Below, piece by piece: positions 37,239 to 46,433 of a DNA stretch of 64,000 bases. Both the position numbers and the translations under genes were made by a program. Positions within the stretch are counted from its first letter, which is position 1; each line of letters begins with the position of its first letter. Where the stretch lies: contig NZ_MDET01000001.1 of the NCBI RefSeq assembly GCF_002075885.1, forward strand, positions 380,793-444,792, given 5' to 3'. The stretch comes from Manganibacter manganicus (lineage in GTDB: Bacteria; Pseudomonadota; Alphaproteobacteria; Rhizobiales; Rhizobiaceae). The notes beneath the pieces are model-generated. The model ran no database searches and was not told the DNA's origin. It saw nothing but the letters and a program-made list of their open reading frames with translations.

Positions 37239-37374
37239 GGCGGATTCCGCATTTCGAAACAACGTGCGTCCACGTTATCTAAAAAACTTATCAATGGATA
37301 CAAAATAACGATTTTCCGAATACTTCGACTGGAGCGATATAGAGAGAAAGAAAAGCATCCGTTCGGAGAACACC
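37239..37374. promoter_or_regulatory. divergent LysR/phnW control region
   Basis: It contains TATC-AATG-GATA (37289-37300), which fits the LysR box form T-N10/11-A, and flanking arms CGTTAT (37273-37278) and ATAACG (37305-37310). The region is A/T-rich compared with the genes. The binding site is an inference from layout. Confidence 0.45.
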
Positions 37375-38574
37375 ATGCGAGCCGAAGCGACAGACAAAGT
37401 GGAAGGTTTCGAGCCGCCGGCCCTTGGTGAGCCATACCTGCTGACGCCCGGACCGCTGACCACGGCCTCGTCCGTCAAGCAGGCGATGCTGCGCGACTGG
37501 GGTTCGTGGGATGGCGATTTCCGCGCCATGACGGGCGATCTTCGCAACCGGCTGCTAGCGTTGACTGGCGACAAGAAGGGGGAATTCGATTGCGTGCCGA
37601 TCCAGGGCAGCGGCACGTTCGCGGTCGAGGCCATGCTGGGCTCCTTCGTGCCGCGTGACGGCAAGGTGCTGGTTCTGGCCAATGGCGCCTACGGCCTTCG
37701 CGCCGCCCAAACGATGCAATATCTCGGCCGCGCCCATACATTGATCGACAAGGGCGATTACCTGCCGCCGCGCGGCGCAGAGGTGGCTGCGGCGCTCGAT
37801 GCGGACCCGGCGATCACGCATGTCATCGTCATTCATTGCGAGACGAGTTCGGGCATTTTGAACCCGGTCGGCGAGATTTCCGAGGCCGTCTATGCCAAAG
37901 GCCGCAAGTTGCTGATCGATTCGATGAGCGCCTTCGGCGCCATCCCGCTCGATGTCAATGAAATCCGCTATGAAGTGATGGTCTCCTCGGCCAACAAGTG
38001 CATCGAGGGCGTACCCGGCTTCGGCTTCGTCATTGCCAGGAAGAGCGAACTGGAAGCCGCCAAGGGTCGCAGCCATTCGCTTAGTCTCGATATTCATGCG
38101 CAATGGGCCGCGATGGAAAAGACCGGTCAGTGGCGCTTCACGCCGCCGACACATGTGGTGGCTGCTTTCCTCCAGGCGCTCAAGCTGCACGAGGCCGAAG
38201 GCGGGGTGGCCGGGCGCGGTGCGCGCTATGCGAAGAACCGCGACGTGATGGTCGCCGGCATGCGAGAACTCGGTTTCGAAACCCTGCTTTCCGAGCAGTG
38301 GCTTTCGCCGATCATCGTTACCTTCTTCTGCCCGGCACACGAGAAATTCTCTTTCCCGCGCTTCTATGACCTGATGAAGGGCAAAGGCTTTATCATCTAT
38401 CCGGGCAAGCTCACGGTGGTGGAGTCCTTTCGTGTCGGATGCATCGGGCACATGGATGAGCATGTCATGCGCCGCGTGGTAGAGGCCGCCGCCGCATCGC
38501 TCAATGAAATGGGGGTAGACACCGCTGCCCCGCCGGCCACCGCGATCGCCGAACGCGCCAAGCTCGCAGCTTGA
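37375..38574 (+). CDS. phnW: 2-aminoethylphosphonate-pyruvate transaminase
   Basis: A 399-residue PLP enzyme (class V aminotransferase fold) that converts 2-aminoethylphosphonate and pyruvate to phosphonoacetaldehyde and alanine. Family features are LLTPGPLTTASSVKQAMLRDWGSWD, the phosphate-site GSGTFAVEAMLGSFV, VIHCETSSGILNP, the Asp in LLIDSMSAFGAIPLD and the PLP lysine in SSANKCIEGVPGFGFV. It is slightly longer than the usual 365-370 residues because of short extensions at both ends. It is the first gene of the catabolic run and is followed by phnA. Confidence 0.94.
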   Translation: MRAEATDKVEGFEPPALGEPYLLTPGPLTTASSVKQAMLRDWGSWDGDFRAMTGDLRNRLLALTGDKKGEFDCVPIQGSGTFAVEAMLGSFVPRDGKVLVLANGAYGLRAAQTMQYLGRAHTLIDKGDYLPPRGAEVAAALDADPAITHVIVIHCETSSGILNPVGEISEAVYAKGRKLLIDSMSAFGAIPLDVNEIRYEVMVSSANKCIEGVPGFGFVIARKSELEAAKGRSHSLSLDIHAQWAAMEKTGQWRFTPPTHVVAAFLQALKLHEAEGGVAGRGARYAKNRDVMVAGMRELGFETLLSEQWLSPIIVTFFCPAHEKFSFPRFYDLMKGKGFIIYPGKLTVVESFRVGCIGHMDEHVMRRVVEAAAASLNEMGVDTAAPPATAIAERAKLAA

Positions 38575-38603
38575 AAACGCTTCAACCTACGAAAGAACGA
38601 CTG

Positions 38604-39863
38604 ATGAACCAGATGTCCCCTGTCAATGTTTCGGTCAATGGCCGCAATTATGCATGGCCGCGCGTACCGGCGATCGCAATCTGTCTCGACGGCTGCGAAC
38701 CCGCTTATCTCGACGAGGCGATCAAAGCGGGGTTGATGCCGGCTCTGGTAAAGATCAAGGAAAAGGGCACGGTGCGCTTCGCCCATTCCGTCATTCCATC
38801 GTTCACCAACCCGAACAATCTGTCGATCGCGACGGGCCGGCCGCCGGCGGTGCACGGCATCTGCGGCAATTACCTCTACAACCCGGAAACGGGCGAGGAG
38901 GTGATGATGAACGATCCAAAATTTCTGCGGGCCCCCACTGTCTTTCAAGGCTTTTACGACGCTGGCGCCAAGGTTGCGGTGGTGACCGCCAAGGACAAGC
39001 TGAGGGCGCTGCTCGGCAAGGGGTTGAAGTTCGAAGACGGAAGGGCGCTATGCTTCTCGGCCGAGAAGTCGGATTCCACGACGAAAGCCGAGCACGGCAT
39101 CGACAATGCCTCGAAGCATTTCGGGCTGCCTGTTCCGGAAGTCTATTCGGCCGAACTGTCGGAGTTCGTCTTTGCCGCCGGGGTGCAACTCTTGAAGACG
39201 TTCCGTCCGGACGTGATGTATCTCACCACCACCGACTATGTGCAGCACAAATACGCCCCCGGCGTCCGCCAAGCTGACGCCTTCTATGAGATGTTCGACA
39301 AATATCTGGTTGAACTCGACGCGCTTGGCGCGGCGATCGTGGTAACGGCCGACCACGGCATGAAGCCGAAGCACCATGCGGACGCCTCGCCCAATGTCGT
39401 CTATGTGCAGGACCTTTTGGATGAATGGCTGGGCAAGGATGCCGCCCGTGTGATCCTGCCGATCACCGATCCCTATGTGGTGCATCATGGTGCGCTCGGC
39501 TCTTTCGCCACTGCCTACCTGCCGAAAGGCGCCGACCGCGAAGCGATCATGAACAAGCTGCGCAAGGTCGAGGACATCATTCTTGTGCTTGGCCGGGAGG
39601 AGGGTTGCGCCCGCTTCGAACTGCCGGAAGATCGTATGGGCGACATCATCCTGATCTCCGGCGAGAACAAGACGATCGGCACCTCCGAGCATCGGCACAA
39701 TCTGGCCGCCCTCGATGAACCACTGCGCTCGCATGGCGGCCTGACCGAGCAGACAGTGCCATTCATCGTCAATCGCGTGCTCAAGGATTTGCCGGACGCG
39801 CCAACGCTGCGCAATTTCGATGCCTTCTATTATGCAACGCAAGCGGCGGCGCAGGTGGGCTGA
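38604..39863 (+). CDS. phnA: phosphonoacetate hydrolase
   Basis: A 419-residue member of the alkaline phosphatase superfamily that splits phosphonoacetate to acetate and phosphate. With the ATG at 38604, the di-zinc ligands and nucleophile fall at D29, T68 (PSFTNPNN), D211 and H215 (TTDYVQHKYAPG), D250 and H251 (TADHGMKPKHH), and H377 (LRSHGG). This is the same residue numbering I recall for the Sinorhizobium enzyme, and it supports this start. It follows phnW by 29 bp. The last step of the PhnW-PhnY-PhnA route is thus present. Confidence 0.95.
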   Translation: MNQMSPVNVSVNGRNYAWPRVPAIAICLDGCEPAYLDEAIKAGLMPALVKIKEKGTVRFAHSVIPSFTNPNNLSIATGRPPAVHGICGNYLYNPETGEEVMMNDPKFLRAPTVFQGFYDAGAKVAVVTAKDKLRALLGKGLKFEDGRALCFSAEKSDSTTKAEHGIDNASKHFGLPVPEVYSAELSEFVFAAGVQLLKTFRPDVMYLTTTDYVQHKYAPGVRQADAFYEMFDKYLVELDALGAAIVVTADHGMKPKHHADASPNVVYVQDLLDEWLGKDAARVILPITDPYVVHHGALGSFATAYLPKGADREAIMNKLRKVEDIILVLGREEGCARFELPEDRMGDIILISGENKTIGTSEHRHNLAALDEPLRSHGGLTEQTVPFIVNRVLKDLPDAPTLRNFDAFYYATQAAAQVG

Positions 39864-39866
39864 CGA

Positions 39867-40029
39867 GTGCGTCCTTCGAGGCTCGCTTCGCTCGCATCTC
39901 AGGATGAGGAAGGGCGAGGCGGGTCGAGGCTGAAGAGTTCCGGCGCCGGCGCTCTTCATCCTGAGGTGCGAGCCTGCAAGGCGCTGAAGTAGAGAAAAGG
40001 ACCGGATGGGCGAGCTTCGAAGGACGCAC
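39867..40029. repeat. nested palindromic intergenic repeat (RIME-like)
   Basis: Outer 19-bp arms GTGCGTCCTTCGAGGCTCG (39867-39885) and CGAGCTTCGAAGGACGCAC (40011-40029) differ by one base. An inner pair, GCTCGCATCTCAGGATGA (from 39890) and TCATCCTGAGGTGCGAGC (to about 39973), is also nearly perfect. The form is that of mobile palindromic elements scattered through rhizobial genomes. It sits directly between phnA and phnY and its right arm enters the longest reading of phnY. Confidence 0.75.
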
Positions 40030-40056
40030 GACCGGCAAGGTACGGTGGACACAGAA

Positions 40057-41520
40057 ATGACCAGGCAGGACACCTCCATCAAGGTTCGCCACGAGCCGAT
40101 GCGGATTGCCGGCAGGGAGGTCGATGCCGACGAGACGCTGGCCGTCCACTATCCCTATACGGATGCGGTAGTGGGCACGGTTCCCGCCGGCAATGCCGAA
40201 CATGCCAGGAAGGCGTTCGAGATCGCGGTGAACTATACGCCGAAGCTGACACGCTACGACCGCCAGAAGATCCTGCTCAAGGCTGCCGAACTGCTCGACG
40301 CCCGCAAGGAGGAGCTTTCCGACCTCATCACGCTGGAGCTCGGCATCTCCAAGCAGGATTCGCTCTATGAGGTCGGGCGGGCCTTCGACGTCTATACGTT
40401 GACCGGGCAGATGGTGCTGAAGGACGATGGCGAGATCTTCTCGTGCGATCTCACGCCGCATGGCAAGCAGCGCAAGATCTTTACCACCCGCGAGCCGCTG
40501 ATCGGCGCGATCTCGGCGATCACGCCTTTCAACCATCCACTCAACATGGTGTCGCACAAGATCGCGCCGGCGATCGCCACCAACAATTGCATTGTCGTCA
40601 AGCCGGCCGAACTGACGCCGATGACGGCGCTGGTGCTGGCCCGGATTCTTTATGAGGCCGGGCTGCCGCCGGAAATGCTGTCGGTGGTCACCGGCTGGCC
40701 GAAGGATATCGGCGAGGAGATGATCACCAATCCCAATATCGATTTGATAACCTTTACCGGCGGGGTGCCGGTGGGCAAGCTGATTGCGTCGAAGGCCGGC
40801 TACAAGCGACAGGTTCTAGAGCTTGGCGGCAATGATCCGCTGATCATCCTCAACGATTTGTCCGATGACGATCTGGCTAAGGCGGCCGATCTGGCCGTGG
40901 CGGGTGCGACCAAGAATTCCGGCCAGCGCTGCACGGCGGTAAAGCGCATTCTCGTGCAGGAGAAGATTGCTGACCGCTTCGTGCCGCTGGTGCTGGAGCG
41001 GGCAAAGAAGCTAAAGTTCGGAGATCCGATGGATCGCGCCACCGATCTCGGCACGGTCGTGCATGAACGGGCCGCGAAATTGTTCGAGGACCGCGTGCAT
41101 ATGGCGGCGGAGCAGGGTGCCGACATCCTCTACCATCCCGGCCGGCAGGGCGCGCTGTTGCCGCCCATCGTGGTCGACCGCGTCCCGCACAAGTCCGAAC
41201 TGGTGATGGAGGAGACGTTCGGGCCGATCGTCCCGATCGTGCGTGCGCCCGACGATGACGACGCTCTGATCGCACTTTCCAATTCCACGGCCTTCGGTTT
41301 GTCGTCCGGAGTGTGCACGAACGACTACCGGCGTATGCAGAAGTATATCGCCGGCCTCAAGGTGGGCACCGTCAACATCTGGGAAGTGCCGGGTTATCGC
41401 ATCGAGATGAGCCCCTTCGGGGGCATCAAGGACAGCGGCAACGGCTACAAGGAAGGCGTCATCGAGGCGATGAAATCCTTCACCAACGTCAAGACTTTCT
41501 CGCTGCCGTGGGCGAACTGA
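40057..41520 (+). CDS. phnY: phosphonoacetaldehyde dehydrogenase
   Basis: A 487-residue NAD-dependent aldehyde dehydrogenase that oxidises phosphonoacetaldehyde to phosphonoacetate. Motifs are the oxyanion Asn in [13 protein letters not shown], the Glu of LELGGNDP, and the catalytic Cys292 in [11 protein letters not shown]. The ATG at 40057 is chosen because an upstream ATG at 40006, though preceded by AAAGGA, would encode its first residues from the arm of the palindromic repeat, and the Cys number then departs from the family. It is the middle step between PhnW and PhnA. Confidence 0.92.
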   Translation: MTRQDTSIKVRHEPMRIAGREVDADETLAVHYPYTDAVVGTVPAGNAEHARKAFEIAVNYTPKLTRYDRQKILLKAAELLDARKEELSDLITLELGISKQDSLYEVGRAFDVYTLTGQMVLKDDGEIFSCDLTPHGKQRKIFTTREPLIGAISAITPFNHPLNMVSHKIAPAIATNNCIVVKPAELTPMTALVLARILYEAGLPPEMLSVVTGWPKDIGEEMITNPNIDLITFTGGVPVGKLIASKAGYKRQVLELGGNDPLIILNDLSDDDLAKAADLAVAGATKNSGQRCTAVKRILVQEKIADRFVPLVLERAKKLKFGDPMDRATDLGTVVHERAAKLFEDRVHMAAEQGADILYHPGRQGALLPPIVVDRVPHKSELVMEETFGPIVPIVRAPDDDDALIALSNSTAFGLSSGVCTNDYRRMQKYIAGLKVGTVNIWEVPGYRIEMSPFGGIKDSGNGYKEGVIEAMKSFTNVKTFSLPWAN

Positions 41521-41522
41521 AG

Positions 41523-42884
41523 ATGGCGCGCATCCAATCCGCTCTGGTCCACACCGAAGGCGAATCCAATACCTCCGCTGCGCGCGGCGCCTGGGCGGCG
41601 CGGCTCGACGATCCTTCCACGCAAAAGCTGCTGAAGCGGGATGCGAGTGCCTTTCTCCATCAGAGCTTATCCAGCCCCTGCGTTTCAGCCATCGCCAGGG
41701 CGGAGGGCATATGGATCGAGGACACGGCCGGGCGTCGCTACATGGATTTCCACGGCAATAGCGTCCACCATATTGGTTATGGTCATCCGCGCCTGAAAGA
41801 AGCCATCAAGAAGCAACTTGATGAACTGCCATTCGCGCCGCGTCGCTTCACCTGCGAACCGGCGGTGGAACTGGCTGAGACGCTGGGGCGACTGGCGCCC
41901 GGGAGTTTGGACAAGGTGTTGTTCACCACCGGGGGATCGGACGCCATCGAGGTGGCTCTGAAGGTGGCGCGTGCCGCGACGGGGCGCTTCAAGACGTTGT
42001 CCTTCTGGGACGCTTTCCACGGCGCCGGTTTCGGTGCGGCGAGCGTCGGTGGCGAGGCGACGTTCCGGTCCGGCATAGCCGGCCCGCTAATGACCGGCAC
42101 CGAGCATATCGCGCCATGGGCAGGCCGCAATTGCCCGTATGGCACCCATTCGCTGGAAGAATCGGCTCGCGCCTGTGCCAACATGATTTCTTATGTACTT
42201 GGCCGGGAAGGGGATTTCGCCGCTGTGGTGGCAGAGCCGATGCGGGCGACCCCTCTGGTGCCGGCTCCCGGATTTTGGAAAGCTGTGCGCGAAGCCTGCG
42301 ACCGGCATGGCACATTACTGATCTTCGATGAAATTCCCACAGGTCTTGGCAAGACCGGGAAGTTCTTCGCGTCCGATCATGACGAAGCAACACCCGACAT
42401 CATCGTGCTCGGCAAGTCGTTGGGCGGCGGCATTTTGCCAATTGCTGCGGTGATCGCGCGGCACGATCTCGATGTCGCGGGCGATTATGCCATTGGTCAT
42501 TACACGCATGAGAAGAACCCCGTCACCACACGGGCGGCCCTGACCACGATTGCTATTGTGCGCGAGGAGGGACTGGCGGAGAGGGCGGCCGAACTTGGTG
42601 ACCATGCGATGAGCCGGATGCGCGACTTGATGGCACGCTCGCCATATGTCGGCGATGTTCGGGGCAGGGGACTGATGTTTGGCGTCGAGATCGTCGAAAA
42701 TAAAGAAACGTTCCAGCCGAACCATGCACTTGCCGAGCGCATCTACTACCGCTGCCTGGAGCAAGGTCTGTCCTTCAAGATCAGCCAGGGCAATGTGCTG
42801 ACGCTCTCGCCGCCACTGATAATCGCAAAGGCCGACCTCGACCGTGCGCTCGACATTGTCGAAGCGGCTGTGCTTGCTGACTAG
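41523..42884 (+). CDS. pbfA: PbfA-like (R)-1-hydroxy-2-aminoethylphosphonate ammonia-lyase
   Basis: A 453-residue class III aminotransferase-fold PLP protein. Visible features are FHGNSVHHIGYGHPRLKEAI, TTGGSDAIEVALKVAR, WDAFHGAGFGAASVGGE, IFDEIPTGLGKTGKFFA and the PLP lysine in VLGKSLGGGILP. Enzymes of this type in phnW-phnY-phnA loci (PbfA) eliminate ammonia from (R)-1-hydroxy-2-aminoethylphosphonate to give phosphonoacetaldehyde. The ATG is 3 bp after the phnY stop, so it is in the same operon. The assignment relies on family style and context; a true transaminase is the alternative. Confidence 0.8.
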   Translation: MARIQSALVHTEGESNTSAARGAWAARLDDPSTQKLLKRDASAFLHQSLSSPCVSAIARAEGIWIEDTAGRRYMDFHGNSVHHIGYGHPRLKEAIKKQLDELPFAPRRFTCEPAVELAETLGRLAPGSLDKVLFTTGGSDAIEVALKVARAATGRFKTLSFWDAFHGAGFGAASVGGEATFRSGIAGPLMTGTEHIAPWAGRNCPYGTHSLEESARACANMISYVLGREGDFAAVVAEPMRATPLVPAPGFWKAVREACDRHGTLLIFDEIPTGLGKTGKFFASDHDEATPDIIVLGKSLGGGILPIAAVIARHDLDVAGDYAIGHYTHEKNPVTTRAALTTIAIVREEGLAERAAELGDHAMSRMRDLMARSPYVGDVRGRGLMFGVEIVENKETFQPNHALAERIYYRCLEQGLSFKISQGNVLTLSPPLIIAKADLDRALDIVEAAVLAD

Positions 42885-42929
42885 GGCGCAAGTGGCCGAT
42901 GGATCGGCTTTTCTGTCGGAGGGGAGTCG

Positions 42930-43940
42930 ATGAAGGCAATTCGCACGGATCGTGAGCTGGAATGTCCCGGCATCGATGCCGGTTTGCGGGCGCGCGGCGT
43001 CGAACTGGTAACGTTGCCCGATGGCATTCCAGAAATGGAACTGGCGCGTGCGGTCGCCGACGCCGATCTACTTCTCATGTGCTATACGCCGATCACCGCG
43101 AAGGTGATTGAGGCCGCGACCCGCCTGAAGGGTATCGTCAAATATGGCGTCGGGATCGATGCCATCGACATCCCCGCCGCGATCAGGCGCGGTATTCCGG
43201 TGGTGAACGTGCCGGAATATGCGGAGGAAACGGTCGCCGAAGGCGCCTTTGCCCTGATGATTGCATTGGCCAAGCGGCTGCCGGAGATTTCGGGCGCGGT
43301 TCAGCGCGACGGCTGGATCTGGCCCGCGCAGCGATGGCTCGGGCGCGACATTGCCGGCTCCACGCTTGGCATTGTCGGCTGTGGCAAGATTGGCCGATCG
43401 ATGGCGCGCATGGCGGCCCAGGGATTTCGCGCGCGCGTGCTGGCTTACGATCCCCATGCGGATCGTATCGAACTCGCTGCGGCCGGAATCGAGAAGGTGG
43501 ATAACCTCAAGACCATGCTCGGCGCATGCGATTTTGTCTCGCTTCATTGTGTGCTCAACGGTGAGACACGAGGCCTGATCGGTCGGGAGGAACTGGCCTG
43601 TCTGAAACCCACGGCCGTCCTGATCAATGTCTCGCGCGGTGCCTTGGTCGATGAGGAAGCGTTGGTTGAGGCCGTGGTGAAGGATCGGATGGGGGGCGTC
43701 GGGCTGGATGTTTATTCGCTGGAACCGCTCACCAGGACCGGCCATCCGATGAGCGCGCTATACGGGCGTGACAACGTCATCCTGTTTCCACATCTCACCT
43801 TTTTCACGGTCGAAGCCATGCGTCGGCTGGAAGACGATACGCTCGCGCGCTGTTTTGAAATTCTCGATGGACGCGCGGTTATGGTGCGCTCACTCGACAG
43901 GCGCCTCAGGGCTCAAGTGAACGGCGTCGTGTTCACTTGA
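42930..43940 (+). CDS. D-isomer specific 2-hydroxyacid dehydrogenase
   Basis: A 336-residue NAD(P)-dependent enzyme of the D-2-hydroxyacid dehydrogenase family. The nucleotide fold reads GSTLGIVGCGKIGRSMARMA. The catalytic triad is the Arg in NVSRGALVDEEALVEAV, the Glu in YSLEPL and the His in LFPHLTFF. It follows pbfA by 45 bp and precedes a strong terminator, so it is probably the last catabolic gene. It resembles glyoxylate/hydroxypyruvate reductases more than phosphite dehydrogenase. Its role in phosphonate use is unclear; a phosphono-hydroxyacid substrate is speculative. Confidence 0.85.
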   Translation: MKAIRTDRELECPGIDAGLRARGVELVTLPDGIPEMELARAVADADLLLMCYTPITAKVIEAATRLKGIVKYGVGIDAIDIPAAIRRGIPVVNVPEYAEETVAEGAFALMIALAKRLPEISGAVQRDGWIWPAQRWLGRDIAGSTLGIVGCGKIGRSMARMAAQGFRARVLAYDPHADRIELAAAGIEKVDNLKTMLGACDFVSLHCVLNGETRGLIGREELACLKPTAVLINVSRGALVDEEALVEAVVKDRMGGVGLDVYSLEPLTRTGHPMSALYGRDNVILFPHLTFFTVEAMRRLEDDTLARCFEILDGRAVMVRSLDRRLRAQVNGVVFT

Positions 43941-43942
43941 GC
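43911..43942 (+). terminator. strong hairpin terminator after the phosphonate catabolic genes
   Basis: A perfect 12-bp stem, GCTCAAGTGAAC/GTTCACTTGAGC, with an 8-base loop, followed by CGTTTTGG. It overlaps the dehydrogenase stop codon. The short T run suggests intrinsic termination separating catabolic and transport units. Confidence 0.75.
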
Positions 43943-44244
43943 CGTTTTGGTCAATCGTAGCGAGATCTTCCATCTTGGCGATTGTCATCGGGTCGTCATC
44001 CGCGCGTGCCACGGTTGCGGATGTTGGACGGCGGAACCCGCTTGGTAGCCAGGTGCCGTTCGTTCGGCTTTTCGGGGCCGCCTCAGGTATCGGAAAAATT
44101 TCCCCAATCATAAATTAAATAGATTTTACTTATCATTATCGTCGCAACACACTCGCTTTCAGAGGGTGGCATGGCGGTCGAAACAGACCCGAAAAGAACA
44201 ATAAGCCATCAGGACACTTGAGCGCATCAAGCAAAGGAGATTCC
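43943..44244 (+). promoter_or_regulatory. intergenic region upstream of phnS
   Basis: About 300 bp without a gene. The second half is notably A/T-rich (44095-44145, AATCATAAATTAAATAG then TTTTACTTATCATTATCG), the most likely place for the transporter promoter. No repeat shared with the LysR/phnW region was seen. AAAGGAG precedes the phnS ATG. Confidence 0.4.
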
Positions 44245-45273
44245 ATGAAAGCGAAAATCATGTTGACCGCAGCGTTGCTACTCGCAACTACGGCTATGCC
44301 CGCGACGGCCGAGGGGATTGTCACTATTTATAGCGCCGATGGGCTCCATTCCGGCGACCCAAGCTGGCTAGGCAAGCAGTTCGAGGCCTTTACCAAGGCG
44401 ACCGGCATCGAGGTGCAGTATGTCGAAGCCGGGTCGAGCGGTGTGGTGGACCGGGTGGCCAAGGAAAAGTCCAACACTCAGGCTGACGTTATCGTCACCC
44501 TACCACCCTTTATCCAGAAGGCTGCGGCGGAGGGACTTCTGGAACCCTATACACCGGCGGATGCCGACAAGATCGATGCGGCGAACAAGGATCCGAACGG
44601 GCTCTTTACCGCAATGATCAACAACTACCCGAACTTCATCTATAATTCGGCTATTCTGAAAGAAGCGCCAAAGACTTACGACGACCTCCTTGATCCGAAG
44701 TTCAAGCAGAAAATCCAATATTCGACGCCGGGCCAGGCCGGCGATGGCACCGCGCTGATGCTGCAGACCTTCCATGCTTTCGGCAGTAAGGATGCAGGTC
44801 TTGCCTATTTGAAGAAATTGCAGGTCAACAATCTCGGGCCTTCGGCCTCGACCGGAAAGCTGACCGCGCTGGTCAATAAGGGGGAACTTTATGTCGCTAA
44901 TGGCGACATGCAGATGAACCTGGCGCAGTCTGAGGCCAATCCCAATATCAAAATCTTCTTTCCTACGGGGCCGGACGGCAAGAAGACAGCTTTCTCCATG
45001 CCGTATTACATCGGATTGGTTGCGGGCGGGCCCGACCAGGAGAACGGCAAGAAACTGATCGACTTCCTGTTAAGCGAGGCGGCTCAGAAGGATGTTGCAT
45101 CTGTCGCGCAGGGATTCCCGGTGCGTTCTGACATTCATCCTGACGACGAGAACTTCAAGAAACTGAATTCGCTGCTTGAAGGTGTCGAAATCTGGCAGCC
45201 GGACTGGGATAAGGTGTTGACGGATCTCAAAGCCGACGTTGCCGCGTATAATCAGGCGATATCGAGCAACTGA
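44245..45273 (+). CDS. phnS: 2-aminoethylphosphonate ABC importer, substrate-binding protein
   Basis: A 342-residue periplasmic binding protein with a Sec signal (MKAKIMLTAALLLATTAMPATA, cleavage after ATA). The mature part starts EGIVTIYSADGL and has the iron/spermidine-like binding fold (SBP_bac_6-type), with GSSGVVDRVAKEKSNTQADV and IQYSTPGQAGDGTALML typical of PhnS. The ATG at 44245 follows AAAGGAG. It overlaps the ATPase start by one base (TGATG), so it is tightly coupled to phnTUV. Confidence 0.88.
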   Translation: MKAKIMLTAALLLATTAMPATAEGIVTIYSADGLHSGDPSWLGKQFEAFTKATGIEVQYVEAGSSGVVDRVAKEKSNTQADVIVTLPPFIQKAAAEGLLEPYTPADADKIDAANKDPNGLFTAMINNYPNFIYNSAILKEAPKTYDDLLDPKFKQKIQYSTPGQAGDGTALMLQTFHAFGSKDAGLAYLKKLQVNNLGPSASTGKLTALVNKGELYVANGDMQMNLAQSEANPNIKIFFPTGPDGKKTAFSMPYYIGLVAGGPDQENGKKLIDFLLSEAAQKDVASVAQGFPVRSDIHPDDENFKKLNSLLEGVEIWQPDWDKVLTDLKADVAAYNQAISSN

Positions 45274-46433
45274 TGGTTCAGGCGATGGTCATGGAACGGT
45301 CGCTGCCAGCGGCTACCCCTTCGGCATCGGCCGCCCCCGCAGATGCGGTGGGCGGCAGCCGGATCGGTTTCGAGAACGTTTCGGTCACTTATGGAAGCCT
45401 GACCGTTCTCCAGTCGCTGACGCTGACGGTAAACCCCGGTGAGATCGTGGCGCTGATCGGCCCGTCGGGGTCGGGCAAGACGACTGCGCTGCGGGCCGTA
45501 GCCGGCTTCGTGCGACCGTCAAGTGGCCGCATCATGATCGGCGATCGCGACGTGACCAATCTCGCCCCCTATGATCGCAAGATTGGCATGGTGGTCCAGA
45601 ATTATGCCCTTTTCCCGCATATGCGGGTGGAGGAAAATGTCGCCTTTGGCCTCAGAGCGCATGGCGCGTCCGAGGCGGTCGTTCGCGCCAGGGTGCCGGA
45701 ATGTCTGGCGATGGTGGGCATGGGCGCTTACGCCAAGCGCTATCCGCGCGAATTATCCGGCGGGCAGCAGCAGCGGATTGCTATCGCACGGGCACTGGCG
45801 AACAAACCGCAGGTGCTGCTGCTGGACGAGCCGCTTTCGGCGCTGGACGCGCAAATTCGACGCTCGATGCTGGACGAACTGGCCAAGTTGCATCGTGACC
45901 TGCCGGCATTGACAGTGCTTTACGTCACTCATGATCAGACCGAGGCGCTGACGCTGGCCAACCATATTGGCATCATGCGTGACGGCAGGCTCAAGGCCTT
46001 CGGCGGCGCTCAATCGCTGTTCCGCAACCCACCGAACCGTTTTGCGGCGGAATTTCTTGGCCGTGCCAACCTGCTTCCGGTCAACGATCTGCAGCCGGCC
46101 GGCGAGGGCAGGGTGAGTGTCAGGTTCGGTGCAACCGTTCTGAAGGCGCGGAACCATCACCGGCTGGCAAAGGGCAGCGACTGTCTCCTGTGTGTCCGAC
46201 CGCATGATTTCAAACTCGGCAGTAGCCGGCCAGACGCCAACAGGTTGAGCGGAGTGGTGCGCTCGGTGCAATGGCAGGGCGACGTCCACAATGTGGTGGT
46301 CGAAGTGGCGGGCGAATGCATCCGCCTTTCATCCGCGCCGATGCGCGAGCCGCCGGAACCTGGTGCGTCCCTCGACGTGCACTTCGATCCCGCCGACGTG
46401 ACTGTCGTGCCGGAGGACGGCGCAGATGGCTGA
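45273..46433 (+). CDS. phnT: 2-aminoethylphosphonate importer ATPase
   Basis: A 386-residue ABC ATPase. Walker A is GPSGSGKTTALRAV, the Q loop MVVQNYALFPHM, the signature ELSGGQQQRIAIARAL, and Walker B VLLLDEPLSALD. A TOBE-type regulatory domain follows (about 300-386). The N terminus has a 30-residue Ala/Pro-rich extension before the ABC domain. It overlaps phnU by 8 bp. Specificity is inferred from phnS and the neighbouring catabolic genes. Confidence 0.88.
   Translation: MVQAMVMERSLPAATPSASAAPADAVGGSRIGFENVSVTYGSLTVLQSLTLTVNPGEIVALIGPSGSGKTTALRAVAGFVRPSSGRIMIGDRDVTNLAPYDRKIGMVVQNYALFPHMRVEENVAFGLRAHGASEAVVRARVPECLAMVGMGAYAKRYPRELSGGQQQRIAIARALANKPQVLLLDEPLSALDAQIRRSMLDELAKLHRDLPALTVLYVTHDQTEALTLANHIGIMRDGRLKAFGGAQSLFRNPPNRFAAEFLGRANLLPVNDLQPAGEGRVSVRFGATVLKARNHHRLAKGSDCLLCVRPHDFKLGSSRPDANRLSGVVRSVQWQGDVHNVVVEVAGECIRLSSAPMREPPEPGASLDVHFDPADVTVVPEDGADG

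Noticed and set aside
42930..43940. Phosphite dehydrogenase PtxD
   Set aside because: Same length and family, but the N-terminal and active-site surroundings do not resemble PtxD as I recall it.
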